Below are positions 18,062-29,877 of a DNA stretch of 64,000 bases, one piece after another. Under the pieces are notes generated by a model. That model ran no database searches, was not told where the DNA came from, and saw only the letters and a program-made list of their open reading frames with translations. The first letter of the stretch is position 1, and every line of letters starts with the position of its first letter. The translations under genes were made by a program, and so were the position numbers. Origin of the DNA: Lathyrus oleraceus (lineage: Eukaryota > Streptophyta > Magnoliopsida > Fabales > Fabaceae). The DNA is taken from positions 275,983,416 through 276,047,415 of the forward strand of contig NC_066583.1 in NCBI RefSeq assembly GCF_024323335.1, read 5' to 3'.

Positions 18062-18600
18062 ACTTATGTTTTCCCGGTGTTCAGACCGAAGAAGTTTCCG
18101 ACGATCAGGTTGATGTACTTATGTTTTCCCGGTGTTCAGACCGAAGAAGTTTCCGACGATCAGGTTGATGTACTTATGTTTTCCCGGTGTTCAGACCGAA
18201 GAAGTTTCCGACGATCAGGTTGATGTACTTATGTTTTCCCGGTGTTCAGACCGAAGAAGTTTCCGACGATCAGGTTGATGTACTTATGTTTTCCCGGTGT
18301 TCAGACCGAAGAAGTTTCCGACGATCAGGTTGATGTACTTATGTTTTCCCGGTGTTCAGACCGAAGAAGTTTCCAACGATCAGGTTGATGTACTTATGTT
18401 TTCCCGGTGTTCAGACCGAAGAAGTTTCCGACGATCAGGTTGATGTACTTATGTTTTCCCGGTGTTCAGACCGAAGAAGTTTCCGACGATCAGGTTGAGG
18501 CACTTGTTTTTCCCGGTATCCAGACCGAAGAAGTTTCCGACGATCAGGTCGACGTACTTATTCTCTTATTTTTTCCGGTATTCAGACCGAAGTAGCGTTC
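18062..18600 (+). repeat. 55-bp tandem repeat array in the 3' UTR
   Basis: Units start at 18062, 18117, 18172, 18227, 18282, 18337, 18392 and 18447, exactly 55 bp apart and nearly identical, followed by one to two diverged units. The unit contains CCCGGTGTTCAGACCGAAG and TTTCCGACGATCAGG. There are no spacers, so it is not a CRISPR array. One unit has a G to A change at about 18375. Related GTATTCAGACNGA pieces scatter on to about 18780, suggesting older decayed copies. Confidence 0.93.
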
Positions 18601-18932
18601 AAGCCAATTTTCAATTTTCAGAACAACACCAAATCTCTCGTATACTATGCTCAGTATTCAGACTGACGAGCGGCGCTCGGGCCGTGGTTATCCCTGTGTT
18701 ACCATTTATTTTGGTATCCAGGTCGACGTTCCTGTTTCGGTACTCAGGCCGATTTCTTTTCCGTTCCAGACGGATTTTTTCTTTTTCAAGACTGTTTCTG
18801 TGCCAATCCTGACAGGCATTGTAAATAATTCCCCAGCAGTGTGCAAATTCTACGGTTCTTTAGTATTCAATCCCTGTTTACCCTGAAAGTCTGACAGCCA
18901 TTGCTATCATCCATTCGGGTCCCCAGCTGATT

Positions 18933-18945
18933 GAATAGGGGCAGC
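18933..18945 (+). promoter_or_regulatory. Polypurine-like tract of element I
   Basis: AATAGGGGCAGC immediately precedes the TG start of the 3' LTR, where plus-strand priming must occur. It is short and contains pyrimidines, so the call rests mainly on position. Confidence 0.55.
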
Positions 18946-21900
18946 TGTAGCACCTCAAATTTGCACCTATCATTGTACATATCATTTCATATTAGGTCAT
19001 AGCATATCATGGTCCATTGCATAGCATTTGCATTGTCCCCAGTTGCCTCAAGTACAAGCAAGCCAAGAATTAGGTCAAACTGATCAGGAGATCAGTCAAT
19101 CAATCAAGCAAGGTATTTCCCAAGGAGCCAAGGCCCTAGGGTTTGTCCAACAAGTTCACATGACTTGGAGGTCCATTTGAAGTGTTCAAGTCAAGGGTTG
19201 AAGGCTCAGAGGTCATCAGTTCATGTACAGTCAATCAAAAAAATCCTAGAAAAGTCAAAATCAGTCAAAGTCAGTCAAAGCAGTGGATGATGGCCATCCT
19301 TGCAGAATTTGGGCATCATGATCAATAATCAAGAGTCTATACAACTTGGGACAGCATTTGAAGTCAAGGTCTCAAGGAATTAGGGTTTGAAATTCATCAG
19401 TCAGTGCACAGACAGGCAAAAACCCTAGAAAGTCCAACTTGGTCAACTGTGGATTTAATCAGTGATTTGATGGATGGAAATGGTTTGAGAGAGCTTATTC
19501 ATGTCCTAATAGGCCTTATGTGTCATGGCAATCAACATCATTGAAGAATTTGAAGCCAATCAGAAAATTTCCCAAAATAGAAACTGGACCTGTAATTTCA
19601 ACTGCCAAAAATGGAAACTTCTTGATCCTCAACTTGCATCCTGATACAAGCTTCAAATGAATTTTTGCCCAACATGAAAGTTGAAGATTTTGTTCTCCCA
19701 TTTTCAAAAAGTCCAAGAACTCTCAAATCCCATGTGTGGTTGTCAAGATATGATCAATTCAATTTCATAAATTTGTGAACTTCAAAGAGCCATATCTCAT
19801 GAACCATAAGGCCACATTTGGTGGGGTTTTTTCCTACAAACCACATTTTTCCTCCTCTTTCCAAAAATATAAATTTCATGAACCAAAACCTTACCAATCA
19901 AAATGGCATTTTTTGACCTATTTCATTTAAAAATCAAGTTTGACTCAAAGTTGACTTTTTGATTTATTGACTTTTTCTCACTTTGGCCAATTGGGATTTG
20001 TTTCATATGGTATTTGCAACATGCTCCAAATCCAAGTTTGTGTTCATGCTATCACCATGCTACCATTTTGGCCAAAGTTGCATAACTTGGTATTTTTGCA
20101 AATGGTTTGAAAAGAGCAAAACAAGTACAGCAATTCAAGAGCAGACCAAAAACAGCAATTTGGTTGGTCATTGGCAGCATGCTAGAAAGCCCAATTCGTG
20201 CAGCTACACCTCCATTTTCCACTTATGCAAGTTTAGCAAAAATTGCAAATTGGCTCATTTAACATAAGCAAGGTTAGCACATGATTAAGGGATGCTAAAC
20301 AGACCCTTATAAGCAATTTTTCTGCTCATTTGAACCCTAGACATCACAGCCTCCATACAGAAAAACACATTCTCTCTCAATCAACTTTTTTTCATTTTTA
20401 CAAAATTCTGCAAAACCCTTGAAAGAACTCGAGCAACCCTTGCATCCTTCATCATTTAGTCAACCTTGTGAAGCATTTATCATCATCAATCATCATCTGC
20501 ACAGCCTTTCCTTGTTCTGTTTTCCTCAAGAACTAACAATGGCAAAACATGAGCTGAGCATTTTCAAGCATGGTTGAGCTAAAGGACCTCAAGTATCCTT
20601 CATTACAAAGCACAATCTCCACCTGTCTGAGCTTGAATCACTCAAAGGGCCACTGTTTCACAACTTGCTTCAAAAACAAGTAAGTTTTCGACTATCTTCA
20701 TTCTCCAATCCATGCTATGTGTTAAGTAGGTCTTTGAATGCTGGTTTGAATGCAAGTTGAATCACTCAAAATGGTTGTGACATGAGGGAGAAATCTGAGT
20801 TTACATTTTTGCATCCAAACGTACTTTCCATCGATTTGCTCATTTGTTGTTGATTCAGTGACAACCATGGTTGAATTCTTGTTATTTGAGGTTTGTTAAT
20901 GCTATTGCTATGTTTAATTTGTTGTTCTGGGCATGTTGAGATTTTCGAGTTCATAGTGATGATGAATGCATGCTGTTGTTTAAACCTACTCTGTCCAGAA
21001 AACTCCCATGGTTATGTTGTTTTGCTGTTAGCTAGGGTTGCTTAATGATAAATGTTCATGGCCATGTTTTATTGTTGATGCTGTTGTTCATGTTTTGATG
21101 ATTGAATGATGAATGGTGAAGCTTGTGTTGCTGTTGGCTAAACCCTAGGGTTTTTCTGTAAACCCAGAAATTCGAATGCCCATTGGCCCGGTCACTGTTC
21201 CATTGGGAACTGACCAATCACAACATTTCGTTGTGTGGTCCAAAACGCAGTGTTTTGAGTAAGTGGCGCGCTATTTACACAATTACCACCGTTGACCCAT
21301 GTTGACCTTGTTATGCCATGTTGCTTGTTCATATTTCATCCAATTATTCATCCAACTTCAAAAATCCATTTCTCTTTCAATTTTCATCCAAAAATCCTGA
21401 AATTTTTTGCATGATGTTCACATGGATGTCTGGTATTTGATTATGATTTTTAATTAATTTTTCATTGGCTGGATTTTAATTGGTAATTGTTTTCTTAACA
21501 TGTATGCCAAAGTGACACCCTTTGCCATTTCAATTGTGAAATACTCATGTTGCATCCTTTGGTCCTGAAATTTTTTGTGAAGAAACTAGACTCATTCACC
21601 TTTGTTTCCATGTAGAGTTTATACATTTCTCATATGCGGTTTGTGAGTTACAAATTTTTGAAGTGATGTGTTACATTTGGTGCTACATGAATGATATGCA
21701 TTTTCATGATTTTTGTTCACACACTTCCTGGCATTCAAATGACCCCCAATTTTGCATGATCCCTCCCTTACATGTCTAGTTGACTTGTGATTTTTCTTGT
21801 AATTAATTGTGCTGTTTCCCATTTATTTGAGATTTTTCTTCCCTGCCTAGTCAATTGTTGACTTTGTGTGACACTTCTTTCCATTTCATTTGGGAAATTC

Positions 21901-24465
21901 TCATACTTTATCATATGATCATGAAATTTCACATGTGCATACTAGACATGTCAAGCTTTGCATTGGTGTTAATCTCATTCATTTCTCATCTGTTTTCAAT
22001 TTGATATGATTTTTTGAAGTTGACCCATGTTTGTTGACTTTCATTGTGCTTACTTGAAATTATGTTGACTTCTTGATTTTAATTGACTGCCTTCCTCTCA
22101 TCCAAATGCCATGAAATTTTACATGTCTACCATGTTAGATGTTAGGATTGAGTGTGATTTATTTGATGATTTTTGAGATTGTTTGAGTTGAATTTTGAAT
22201 GAGGTCTTGCTGTTGACCTTTTGTATGCTTCCTTTGCCATGCTTTGCTTTCAAATGTTCATGAAATGATAATAATGCATGATTTAAACGTGGGCCCAATT
22301 GTGATAGCTTCTTAAATGTTTGAACATGAATTGGGTTGACTTTTCTTTGCTGTTTGATTTTTTTTCTTTCATCCTTGACCCTAGGCTAGTCCTAGTGGTC
22401 TTTTTGAGCTTACAATTGAGCTATTGTTTCAGGTTAAGCACCAATGCCTCAAAGGTCATTCAAATCTGATTGAGTTGGATTATATATATTGTGCTAACCC
22501 TTGTTTTGTAGGTGTGACTCATATGAGTTTGGCTTTGTGCCTTGGCACCTCTGTTTATGGTTGACTGTTGTTTATTCATTCCTTTTGTTTTGAACTGTTG
22601 ACTTGTTTACTAATAAGTTTGACTTTTTCAGGTACACTTTAGTTGCTTTAGTTGCTTGATTTGCTATTTAACAATTGCTTTTGAGGTATAATTACTTCTT
22701 CTTCATGTAGTCTGGAGACCCGGTCTGTTATTTGACCGGGCAAACTGTCTGAAGTCCTCCTTAAGAGGCAATGCCTGTGTGTGTTTAAAATTGTCCCAAG
22801 CAGGAAAAGTCCTTCAAGTAAGGCAATTGGTGGAAGGTAGGGATAAGTAATCTATCCCCCACTATTCAGTGTGTCCTCTCTTTGCTCCCATTACATGGTT
22901 GAAGCATTGAGATAAAAACCCAAGATCTAATCGAGTCAATAATGGGGAGAGAGTTCCATCTTTCTGAACTCCCCCACATTCTATTATTTAAATGCTCTCT
23001 CTAATCAGAGATAAGAGCAATGAGGCACACCCCTCATCTCCTTTCATCCGCTTCACCTTAGCCCCTCAATGGCAAGGTTAAGAGCACTCTTCACCCACTT
23101 CCAGAGGTTTGTTTGTTGAGGTTGATATGACCCCTCGACTAAAACCTAGCCTTTGCTTGAGCCACTTGTATGTATATAGTGTGTGCTTCCTGTGATTGTG
23201 ATTTCCTGTTTGCTTTGCCTCTTTAGGCTAGCTTAGACTTGCCCTTGTGCAAGGTAGAGTGTGCTTGACTTGCTTCCTGTGCGAGTCAAGTTTGTGTGGC
23301 TTGCTTCCTGTGTGAGCCATGCTTAGAGTTGTTAAGCCGAACTACGGCAACTCTGATTCTCATGTTCAGATGAGATACGTAGGCACGAGACGCGATGTCT
23401 TGCCGAGTTTGACTAACCACTAACATTAACTCTTTTCTCTCACCCCTGTGTGATTGAGATCTCTCCTTTCTCTCGCCCTCGTTGCGATCGAGACCTCCCT
23501 TTTCTCTTGCCCTAGCTGCAATCGAGACCCTTGCTTCCTGTGCAAGCCTTGTCTAGGATAGGTTGGCCCTCGTGCCATTTAGCTAGAAACCTTAACATAG
23601 GGTTGACTTTGCATGACAACATCTAGGCTCGAGTCGTAGTCTCCCTAGTGTTGTGTCTCCCTCTGTTATCTGGTTAGGCTAGATCCTTTGTCCCTGCGTA
23701 GGGGAACTACATCGCCCTGATCTTCATACCAGATGAAGTATGTAGGCAGGAGATTGAGCTAATCTCTCCGGGCGCCTTTTCTTTTCTTTTGTGTGTGCTT
23801 GACAGTTGTAGGCTGAGTCCCCGACTCCCTATCTATCTGTTGTGTGTGTTTAGGTTCGGATGTCAATGTAAGTCCAGTGATTGGCATTTGGGCTCCATGT
23901 TTGCCTCTTTGTGTGTGTTTTAGGTTCGGATGCTGATGTAAGTCCAACGATTGGCAGTCGGGCTCCACGTTTGCCTGTGTTTTGTTTGTCTGTGTGCGCG
24001 TCAGCCGAGCTACGAATGCTCTGATTCTTCTCTCGTCCGAGAAGATACGTATGCATAGGATGCGATATCCTAGCGAGCATGTGTCGTTTCCCCAGTCCGA
24101 ACTACTTCGACTCTGATGTCTATGCCTGATAGACTAAGTAGGCCCAGGATACGATATCCTGCCGAGTCAGTTTCAGTCAGTTTTCTTTTGTCTCCTTCAG
24201 CCAGTGTGTGTGAGTTTGAGCAGTGTTTAGCAACCAATATTCCTTCCCTTTGTGCGTGGATCCCGTAGAGTACTACGGATGCGTAGGGTGCCTAACACCT
24301 TCCCTTCGCATAACTGACTCCCGAACCCATCCTCTTTGGTCGCGAGACCATTTTCTTTCCTAGGTTTACTTCGAGCGTTTCCTTTCCCTCTTTTGGGATA
24401 AATAACGCATGGTGGCGGCTCTGTTGTTTCTTTCTTTTCCTGCCGGTTTTTCGCGCGATGCGACA
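18946..24465 (+). repeat. 3' LTR of element I
   Basis: 5520 bp, the same length as the 5' LTR and offset by 18,478 bp, with about 20 single-base differences seen by eye and no length change. It ends GCGACA and is followed by the GTTTG duplication. It carries the same TATA-like site (near 20306), four-module cluster (about 23335-24168), hairpin (24263-24278) and PBS-like copy (24413-24423). Confidence 0.95.
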
Positions 24466-24470
24466 GTTTG
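24466..24470. repeat. Target-site duplication of element I, right copy (GTTTG)
   Basis: Identical to 463-467. The sequence after it continues solo LTR A. Confidence 0.92.
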
Positions 24471-25595
24471 CCTTGGAAACCCTAATTCATATGGGTATCT
24501 TGTGTAACTTCTTCAACAAGCTTCTTCACCAATTGATCAAATATTTCAAGGGATACTTAAAATACCATAATCTTATGCATATATGATCCTCCATGAGTCC
24601 CAAAAGTCAATAGAATGGCAAGCTAGCAAGTTGGTTCATGGTGGGTGACCAGAGGAATTCATCTGACCAAAATTGGGTTTCCCTGACCCTATCTCCTACA
24701 ATTTTAATCATATGAAAATGATTCTAAGAGAAACTTTACTCTTAATGACATTACGAACAACTTTCATGTTGAGTTCAAGAGCTACTTTTTCTTGGAAAGT
24801 CAAATTTTATGGTGAAAGATTATAGGTCATTTTGTCTAAACCTTAATTTGGAGGTCAATTTCCCAAGGACATAACATGCTCAATTTTTATTATATGAAAT
24901 ATTTCCAATTTTCACAATCAAATTCAAGATGTCTACTTCAACTTTTATGTTTGGAGGAAGAGCAAATTCAACTTTTATGTGCATGTGATATGAGGATACA
25001 TTATAGGTCATTTTGGACCAATGCCATTGAACAAGTGATTTTCCATAACTTCAAAAATGCATAACTCCATCATATTAAATCCAAATTAGGTAATATTTGT
25101 GACCATTATTAAGGAATTTGAGAGAGCTACAACTTTGATGAAGGAACCTTTTTCATTTGAAGCTCACATAAAAAGTTAGCCAAGATGGAATAAGTGAACA
25201 TATGGCTTGACACTTAGAATTTTTTTTGGCATGTTTGATTTTCCCAACTTCCACCTCAAAATTCATCATGATCCCAGATTCAAATCAAAACATGTTCAAC
25301 ATGAAAATTGTTCCTCTTGATCTAACCCTTCCAAAAAATCCAATTTCATCCCATTTGGACAAGATATGAGTGACCTGCGCATGGCTTGAACATTGGATCA
25401 TCATTTGGCATAAGTGAACTTGAACCTTCCATACACAAATGCATAGCTTTACAACATGACTTCAACATTGTTTGTACTCAATTAAGGACCAGAAGGAGTG
25501 ATTACATGGGCCTATCACACGCCCATGCACCCATGCAATGTACATTACTATTTTTGGATCTTCATTTCAAGTGTGCAAATATCAATACATGTGGC

Positions 25596-25603
25596 TATAA
25601 ATA
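25596..25603 (+). promoter_or_regulatory. TATA box of LTR A
   Basis: TATAAATA followed by GAACCCC, about 1.5 kb into the joined LTR, matching the place of the box in LTR B. Confidence 0.65.
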
Positions 25604-28524
25604 GAACCCCTTGCCATCAGAATAAAGGACCATGCGCGCCAGCTTTGATCCCCAACCTTCAAACCCTCTCATTCAAAGGATAATCTTGAGAATTTCTATT
25701 GGAAATTGAGTTTGAATCTCCACTATTTTGTTCATCCAATTCCACTCCATCAAGTGCCCTGAGCAAGATCAATAGCAAGCAAGAGCAAGATCAATTGAAT
25801 ACAGACCTGCATTGAAGGTACCTTCTAGAAATTTTGATCTCTTCGATTCTCACTCAATTCTCCATAATTCTTCTTGATCTTTGGTTATCTGAAGTCCTAC
25901 CAATGTAGGAAACAAGATTGAGTTGCTTTGAGGTCAAATCGAAGCAACTCAGATCATACACCTCAAAATTCAACTCCCTGTACCTCTCAATATACTTGGA
26001 GTTAGGAGAAATTGAGGCCAGATTCGAGCTCCTAAGCATTTTTACTTTAAATTCATGTCCTTCTTTTTAATTTTGGTGATGGTTGTGAGTGAACCAGTCC
26101 GGTTAAGATAACCGGAGAAGGAGACCGGGGCTTTGGCTCCGGCAGTGTGCTGGCACTCATCTAAACCACAAGATCCATTTGAAATGATTTAATCTCGTGC
26201 CTTGGTTTTGCATACCATCCCTGCAGCACTTTGACTTGTGTCCACCATGGAACGTGCGCTAGCAGTTACTTGATCTGCCACCTCAATTAATGAGGGAGAC
26301 CAAGTGGTCCACGTTTTTTCTATTTTCTGATTTTTCATTTTTTTTGGTTTATTTTCATTAATTCATATTAATTTTAATATTGATCCAAATAATATGTGAG
26401 TTTCACCAAAAAAAATTAAATAAATTCCTCTTTCATTTTATGAATTAAAATTATTTTTTGGATCATTATTAATATTTTTCATGATTTAATTGTTTTTGTG
26501 ATTATTTTTAATTGTTTAAAAATAGTTTTAAGTTTCCACGATTAATGAAATTTTTTCTCCAAGGTCCTTTGACCTTATTTGACCGATGATAAATCTCATG
26601 GCCATTTATTTGGTGTTTTGATGAGGTTTTAGGATTTTGACCAACCATAATTTAATTTAATGCATTATTTAATTGATTTTAATTATTTAAATGCAAAATA
26701 AATTGTGTTGAGCTTTTGATATTGAGTTGTTGAGTTTGAATTGTGTGGTTGGGCCTTGGTCAAGGTTGATTTGACTTTGTTGAGTTAAAATCATTGGATT
26801 TAAGGGATTGATGAAATATACATTTCATCTCCAAAAATGAATGAGTGATTTTAATTTGATAAAAGTCCTCCTTTGACCAATTTTTGTTGATTCCATTCCC
26901 CCTCTCTCTTCACTTCAATCCCATTCTCTTCTCATTCATTTCATGGACCTATGATGTCTCTATATCCTAAGGCTAGTTGATTGTAAAATCAAAATAAGTG
27001 TGGATGAGATTACGTCCATCCTTTTTGCATACTCTTTTTAAGTGTGGTATGTTTTAGGAGTATGGTTCATAATACCATATCTCTAACATGCATTAAGACT
27101 AAAATTTCTATTGCCTGGCCTCAAATAGTTGTGACTTCTAAATATGTCCAATTACGATTGCTAAACATAGCGCTAAATTGTTGACACAAAAGGCATATCA
27201 TTCTAGTAAGTGAGATTGTAAGTCTCCCCTCTTTCATGGTATTGTGTGGAAACTTGGCCTTTTTTCCTTCCTTTGGAAGATGTCTTGGTTCAAGGATTTG
27301 TGCTTGTGAATGGTGGGTTGAGTGTTCTCCAAAGAATGACTTAAACAAAGCAAAAGCAATACTAACTTCTAATCAACTAACAACTAACAACTAACATTTA
27401 ATTTCAAGTCATTTATTTTTATGCACTTTAATTTTAAGTATTTATTCATTTGCCCTTATTCATACCATTCAACTTGTTTACCTTCATGCCATTTTCATGT
27501 TTCTCATTTGAGCCTCATTTTGTGATTATATTATGGTTGTATATACTTGTTTGTGTTTGTGGTCTTTTGACCTTAATGTACATAATAACAACAAAAACCC
27601 TAAAAGACATTTGTGTGGACTGTTGGACTGCTCTGAGACATTTGACTTAGAATTAGGCAACACTCCCTATGCAAAAGGACTTGGCCAATGCCAACTTTCA
27701 TGAAACCAAGTGCCTGTGATTTGAAACTTCATCTAAAGCAAGTATTGTGATCCCATCTAAGTTCATCTGCTACATGGTCTTTTTGAAGCTGTTACTTTGA
27801 ACTTGTGCCTAGTGCCTATCTCTGAATTCATCTGATACATGGAATATTATGAAGAAGTTCATGGAGTTGCTAACCTTAGATGTGGCTATCTTTATTTGAT
27901 GCCTTGCTATTCATCTTGCTATTTGTGTATTGATATTGCTTGATTCTAAAGTCCAAGGGAAATTTGGGTTTCTATATAACATTCTTGTCTATTGGATTGC
28001 AGTCCATTGGTCAGATCTTTTCAACTCTTAAGTTTTAAATTTTTGTTTAGGATTAGTCTCTTCATCTCTTCCCCACTTCTTTAATTTCAAATCTCTCCCT
28101 CCTTTTAAAATTTTCTTTGCTTGTGTTTTTTCTTCTAAACTTAGACCATATTGCAAATTAGAAACTTTGGCCTTATGCCATTGAATTTTTAAACTCTTTT
28201 CATAATCAAATTTGTAAATGAACTTAACTATACTTGACTTAAAATTTCAAAAGACAAAAAGAGCTAACACTCATTCAAACCTCTTTAGGCCCTTTGTGCC
28301 TTTGTTAAACTTAAATTTGTGTTAAAAGCAATGCATCCACTTTGAAACTGATTACCATGAACTACGAGGTTTTGATCCCTCATTTTATGTTGGTACGTAG
28401 GCACAAGTCCGAAGGTCTTGTCAAACACAAAAATATAATCAATGAATTATTTTCTCATCCCTCCATTCTATTTATTGCAAACATCATTTTATACAAAAAC
28501 ACATATGCATACAAAAAAGGGTTC

Positions 28525-28540
28525 CCTAGGAGTACCTAGG
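28525..28540 (+). other. Conserved LTR hairpin in LTR A
   Basis: CCTAGG-AGTA-CCTAGG, a perfect stem 214 bp before the LTR end. It has the same loop as the hairpins of LTRs I and B but a different stem sequence. Confidence 0.6.
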
Positions 28541-28754
28541 ACACTTTGGGTGCTAACACCTTCCCTTTGTGCAACCAACCCCCTTACATGTAATCTCTGG
28601 CATTTTATTAGTTTTGATTTGAAAACTTCTTATTTTTGGGTTATTGTATGCACTTTTCCCTTTTCCCTTGGAAACAATAAAAGTGCGGTGGCGACTCTAG
28701 TTTTATCGATGTCAAGTTTATCCATAGCTTGATGGTCATGAATTTACCGCTACA

Positions 28755-28945
28755 ATAGCATTACAACTATTATCAGGTATACACCTGAACAGTCTCCGCA
28801 CTACGTCCTAAATAGGCCATGTTGGGTTAAATGTTCTACGGTCCTCAGCTTCTCGGACCCCAAATCAGAGAAATTAATGCCTAACCACAAATAACTTGTG
28901 TGACATCAGTAACTCCAAACGGGTCTCTACTAAGTAGATGGTCAT
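28755..28945 (-). mobile_element. Inverted Ogre-type 5' leader fragment (right part)
   Basis: The reverse complement matches the plus-oriented leader at about 29240-29430, sharing CAGTCTCCGCACTAC and CTTCTCGGACCCCAAAT. It continues the fragment at 1-75 on the other side of solo LTR A. With the plus-oriented leader it forms an inverted repeat with arms of roughly 190 bp, about 300 bp apart. At its right edge (about 28945) it switches abruptly to a plus-oriented LTR end. Confidence 0.8.
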
Positions 28946-28999
28946 GTTTATAGACGTCAAGTTTATCCATAGCTTGATGGTCATGAATTTACCGCTATA
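28946..28999 (+). mobile_element. LTR remnant of element A'
   Basis: About 54 bp matching the last bases of LTR A (28705-28754), including GTTTATCCATAGCTTGATGG, ending CCGCTATA where LTR A has CCGCTACA. It is followed by a spacer and the PBS, so it is the surviving 3' tip of the 5' LTR of A'. The rest of that LTR is missing and replaced by inverted leader. Confidence 0.75.
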
Positions 29000-29008
29000 G
29001 AAATTAAG

Positions 29009-29026
29009 TGGCGACTCTGCTGGGGA
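29009..29026 (+). promoter_or_regulatory. Primer binding site of element A'
   Basis: TGGCGACTCTGCTGGGGA, identical to the PBS of element I, nine bases after the LTR remnant. Confidence 0.85.
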
Positions 29027-29877
29027 GTAGTCTCCAATGGGTTTAGCCTATTTTTTCATGTGTATATAATTGTATATTGGATATGTGTATATTTGTTTGT
29101 GTGATATAATATGCTTGTTGTGCTTAGTGATCTCTAAGTGGTGAGATAAGTTCTAACCCGAACTTGAGTGCAACTAAGATAGAAGGATGGTATAGTCATG
29201 TTCGACTTGTGTGGTGTAGTCCTTAACAAGTTGGCTTGAGACCCATCTATTGAGTGGAGCCCCTTTTAGAGTTTTGAATGCCACACAAGTTATTTCTGGT
29301 TAGGCATTACTCTCTCTTATTTGGGGTCCGAGAAGCTGAGGACGGTAGAACATTTAACCCCTCTTAGCCTATTTAGGATGTAGTGCGGAGACTGCTCAAG
29401 TGTAGACTTGATAACCGTTGTTACATGATACTACACTCAGACGAGTTTCTCTTAAGAATATAATGGGTTTATAAGTCATTCATCCTAACCCGTAATATCC
29501 GATAGATGGGATTAAGACTCTGGGAACTTTTTAGAAGATGATCTACATGTTTTATCCTTAGTACTCTCCTTTGGGATGGTTCTTACCCAGACTCCATGCC
29601 CGTGACTCACAAAAAACCCTTGATTCTTGGTTGATCCAATCAAGTCTTGTTAATATCAATGGAACTTGGGTGTTGATAAGGTGAAAACCATAATCCACCA
29701 AAATAGATGATTGATCTTGACAATGACTTGATTCATCCCTTGACCTTTGTTTGTTTGCCTTGTGTGTGATCCCTTATTTGTGATTGTTGCATTCATACAT
29801 TCATATGCATCATAACATTTATCACACCAAAAATAATTTCAAGGAAACGAGGCCTTATTTGCAAATATTTTCAGACC
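29027..29877 (+). other. Untranslated leader of element A'
   Basis: No gene is seen. It aligns over most of its length with the leader of B (35245-36140), sharing CGTGACTCACAA-like and ATCAATGGAACTTGGGTG blocks. The segment 29240-29430 is the plus arm of the inverted repeat described at 28755-28945. Confidence 0.75.

Larger units (their letters stand above)
15954..18945 (+). other. 3' untranslated region of element I
   Basis: About 3 kb without credible genes. It contains four hairpin units (15961-16172), a segment dense in CCCCAG motifs (about 16680-17130, with more to 17480), a 55-bp tandem array (18062-18600), and the polypurine-like tract before the 3' LTR. Short ORFs at 17999-18223, 18407-18595 and 18462-18812 are translations of the tandem array. 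Long, variable 3' UTRs with tandem repeats are known for Tat-lineage elements. Confidence 0.85.
468..24465 (+). mobile_element. Complete Ogre-type Ty3/gypsy (Tat lineage) LTR retrotransposon, element I
   Basis: This 23,998-bp element has two 5520-bp LTRs beginning TGTAGC and ending GCGACA, flanked by GTTTG duplications. In order it carries a primer binding site, a leader, an extra ORF1, gag-pro, a short intron, pol with RT, RNase H, a second archaeal-type RNase H and integrase, a 3-kb 3' UTR with a tandem array, and a polypurine-like tract. ORF1, the intron and the second RNase H identify the Tat/Ogre lineage. About 20 substitutions between the LTRs (near 0.4 percent, counted by eye) make it a recent insertion. 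Its pol has one frameshift near 13279, so this copy probably needs helper proteins. It sits inside solo LTR A. Confidence 0.95.
24471..28754 (+). mobile_element. Solo LTR A, 3' portion (Ogre-type)
   Basis: This continues the LTR interrupted at 467. It has a TATA box at 25596, about 1.5 kb into the joined LTR, the CGAACTACG...TACGTAGGCA module at 28359-28403, the AGTA-loop hairpin at 28525-28540, a PBS-like TGGCGACTCT at 28689, and the end ACCGCTACA at 28754. The bases after it (ATAGC) nearly match the ATCGC before 76. The interior is AT-rich, with only short chance ORFs and no gene. Confidence 0.8.

Noticed and set aside
18062..18600. CRISPR-like regular repeats
   Set aside because: Units are contiguous 55-bp tandem copies with no unique spacers, in a plant retrotransposon 3' UTR.
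24471..28754. Host gene or promoter in the AT-rich stretch
   Set aside because: It is collinear with other Ogre-type LTRs, and its TATA box sits where the LTR promoter is expected.
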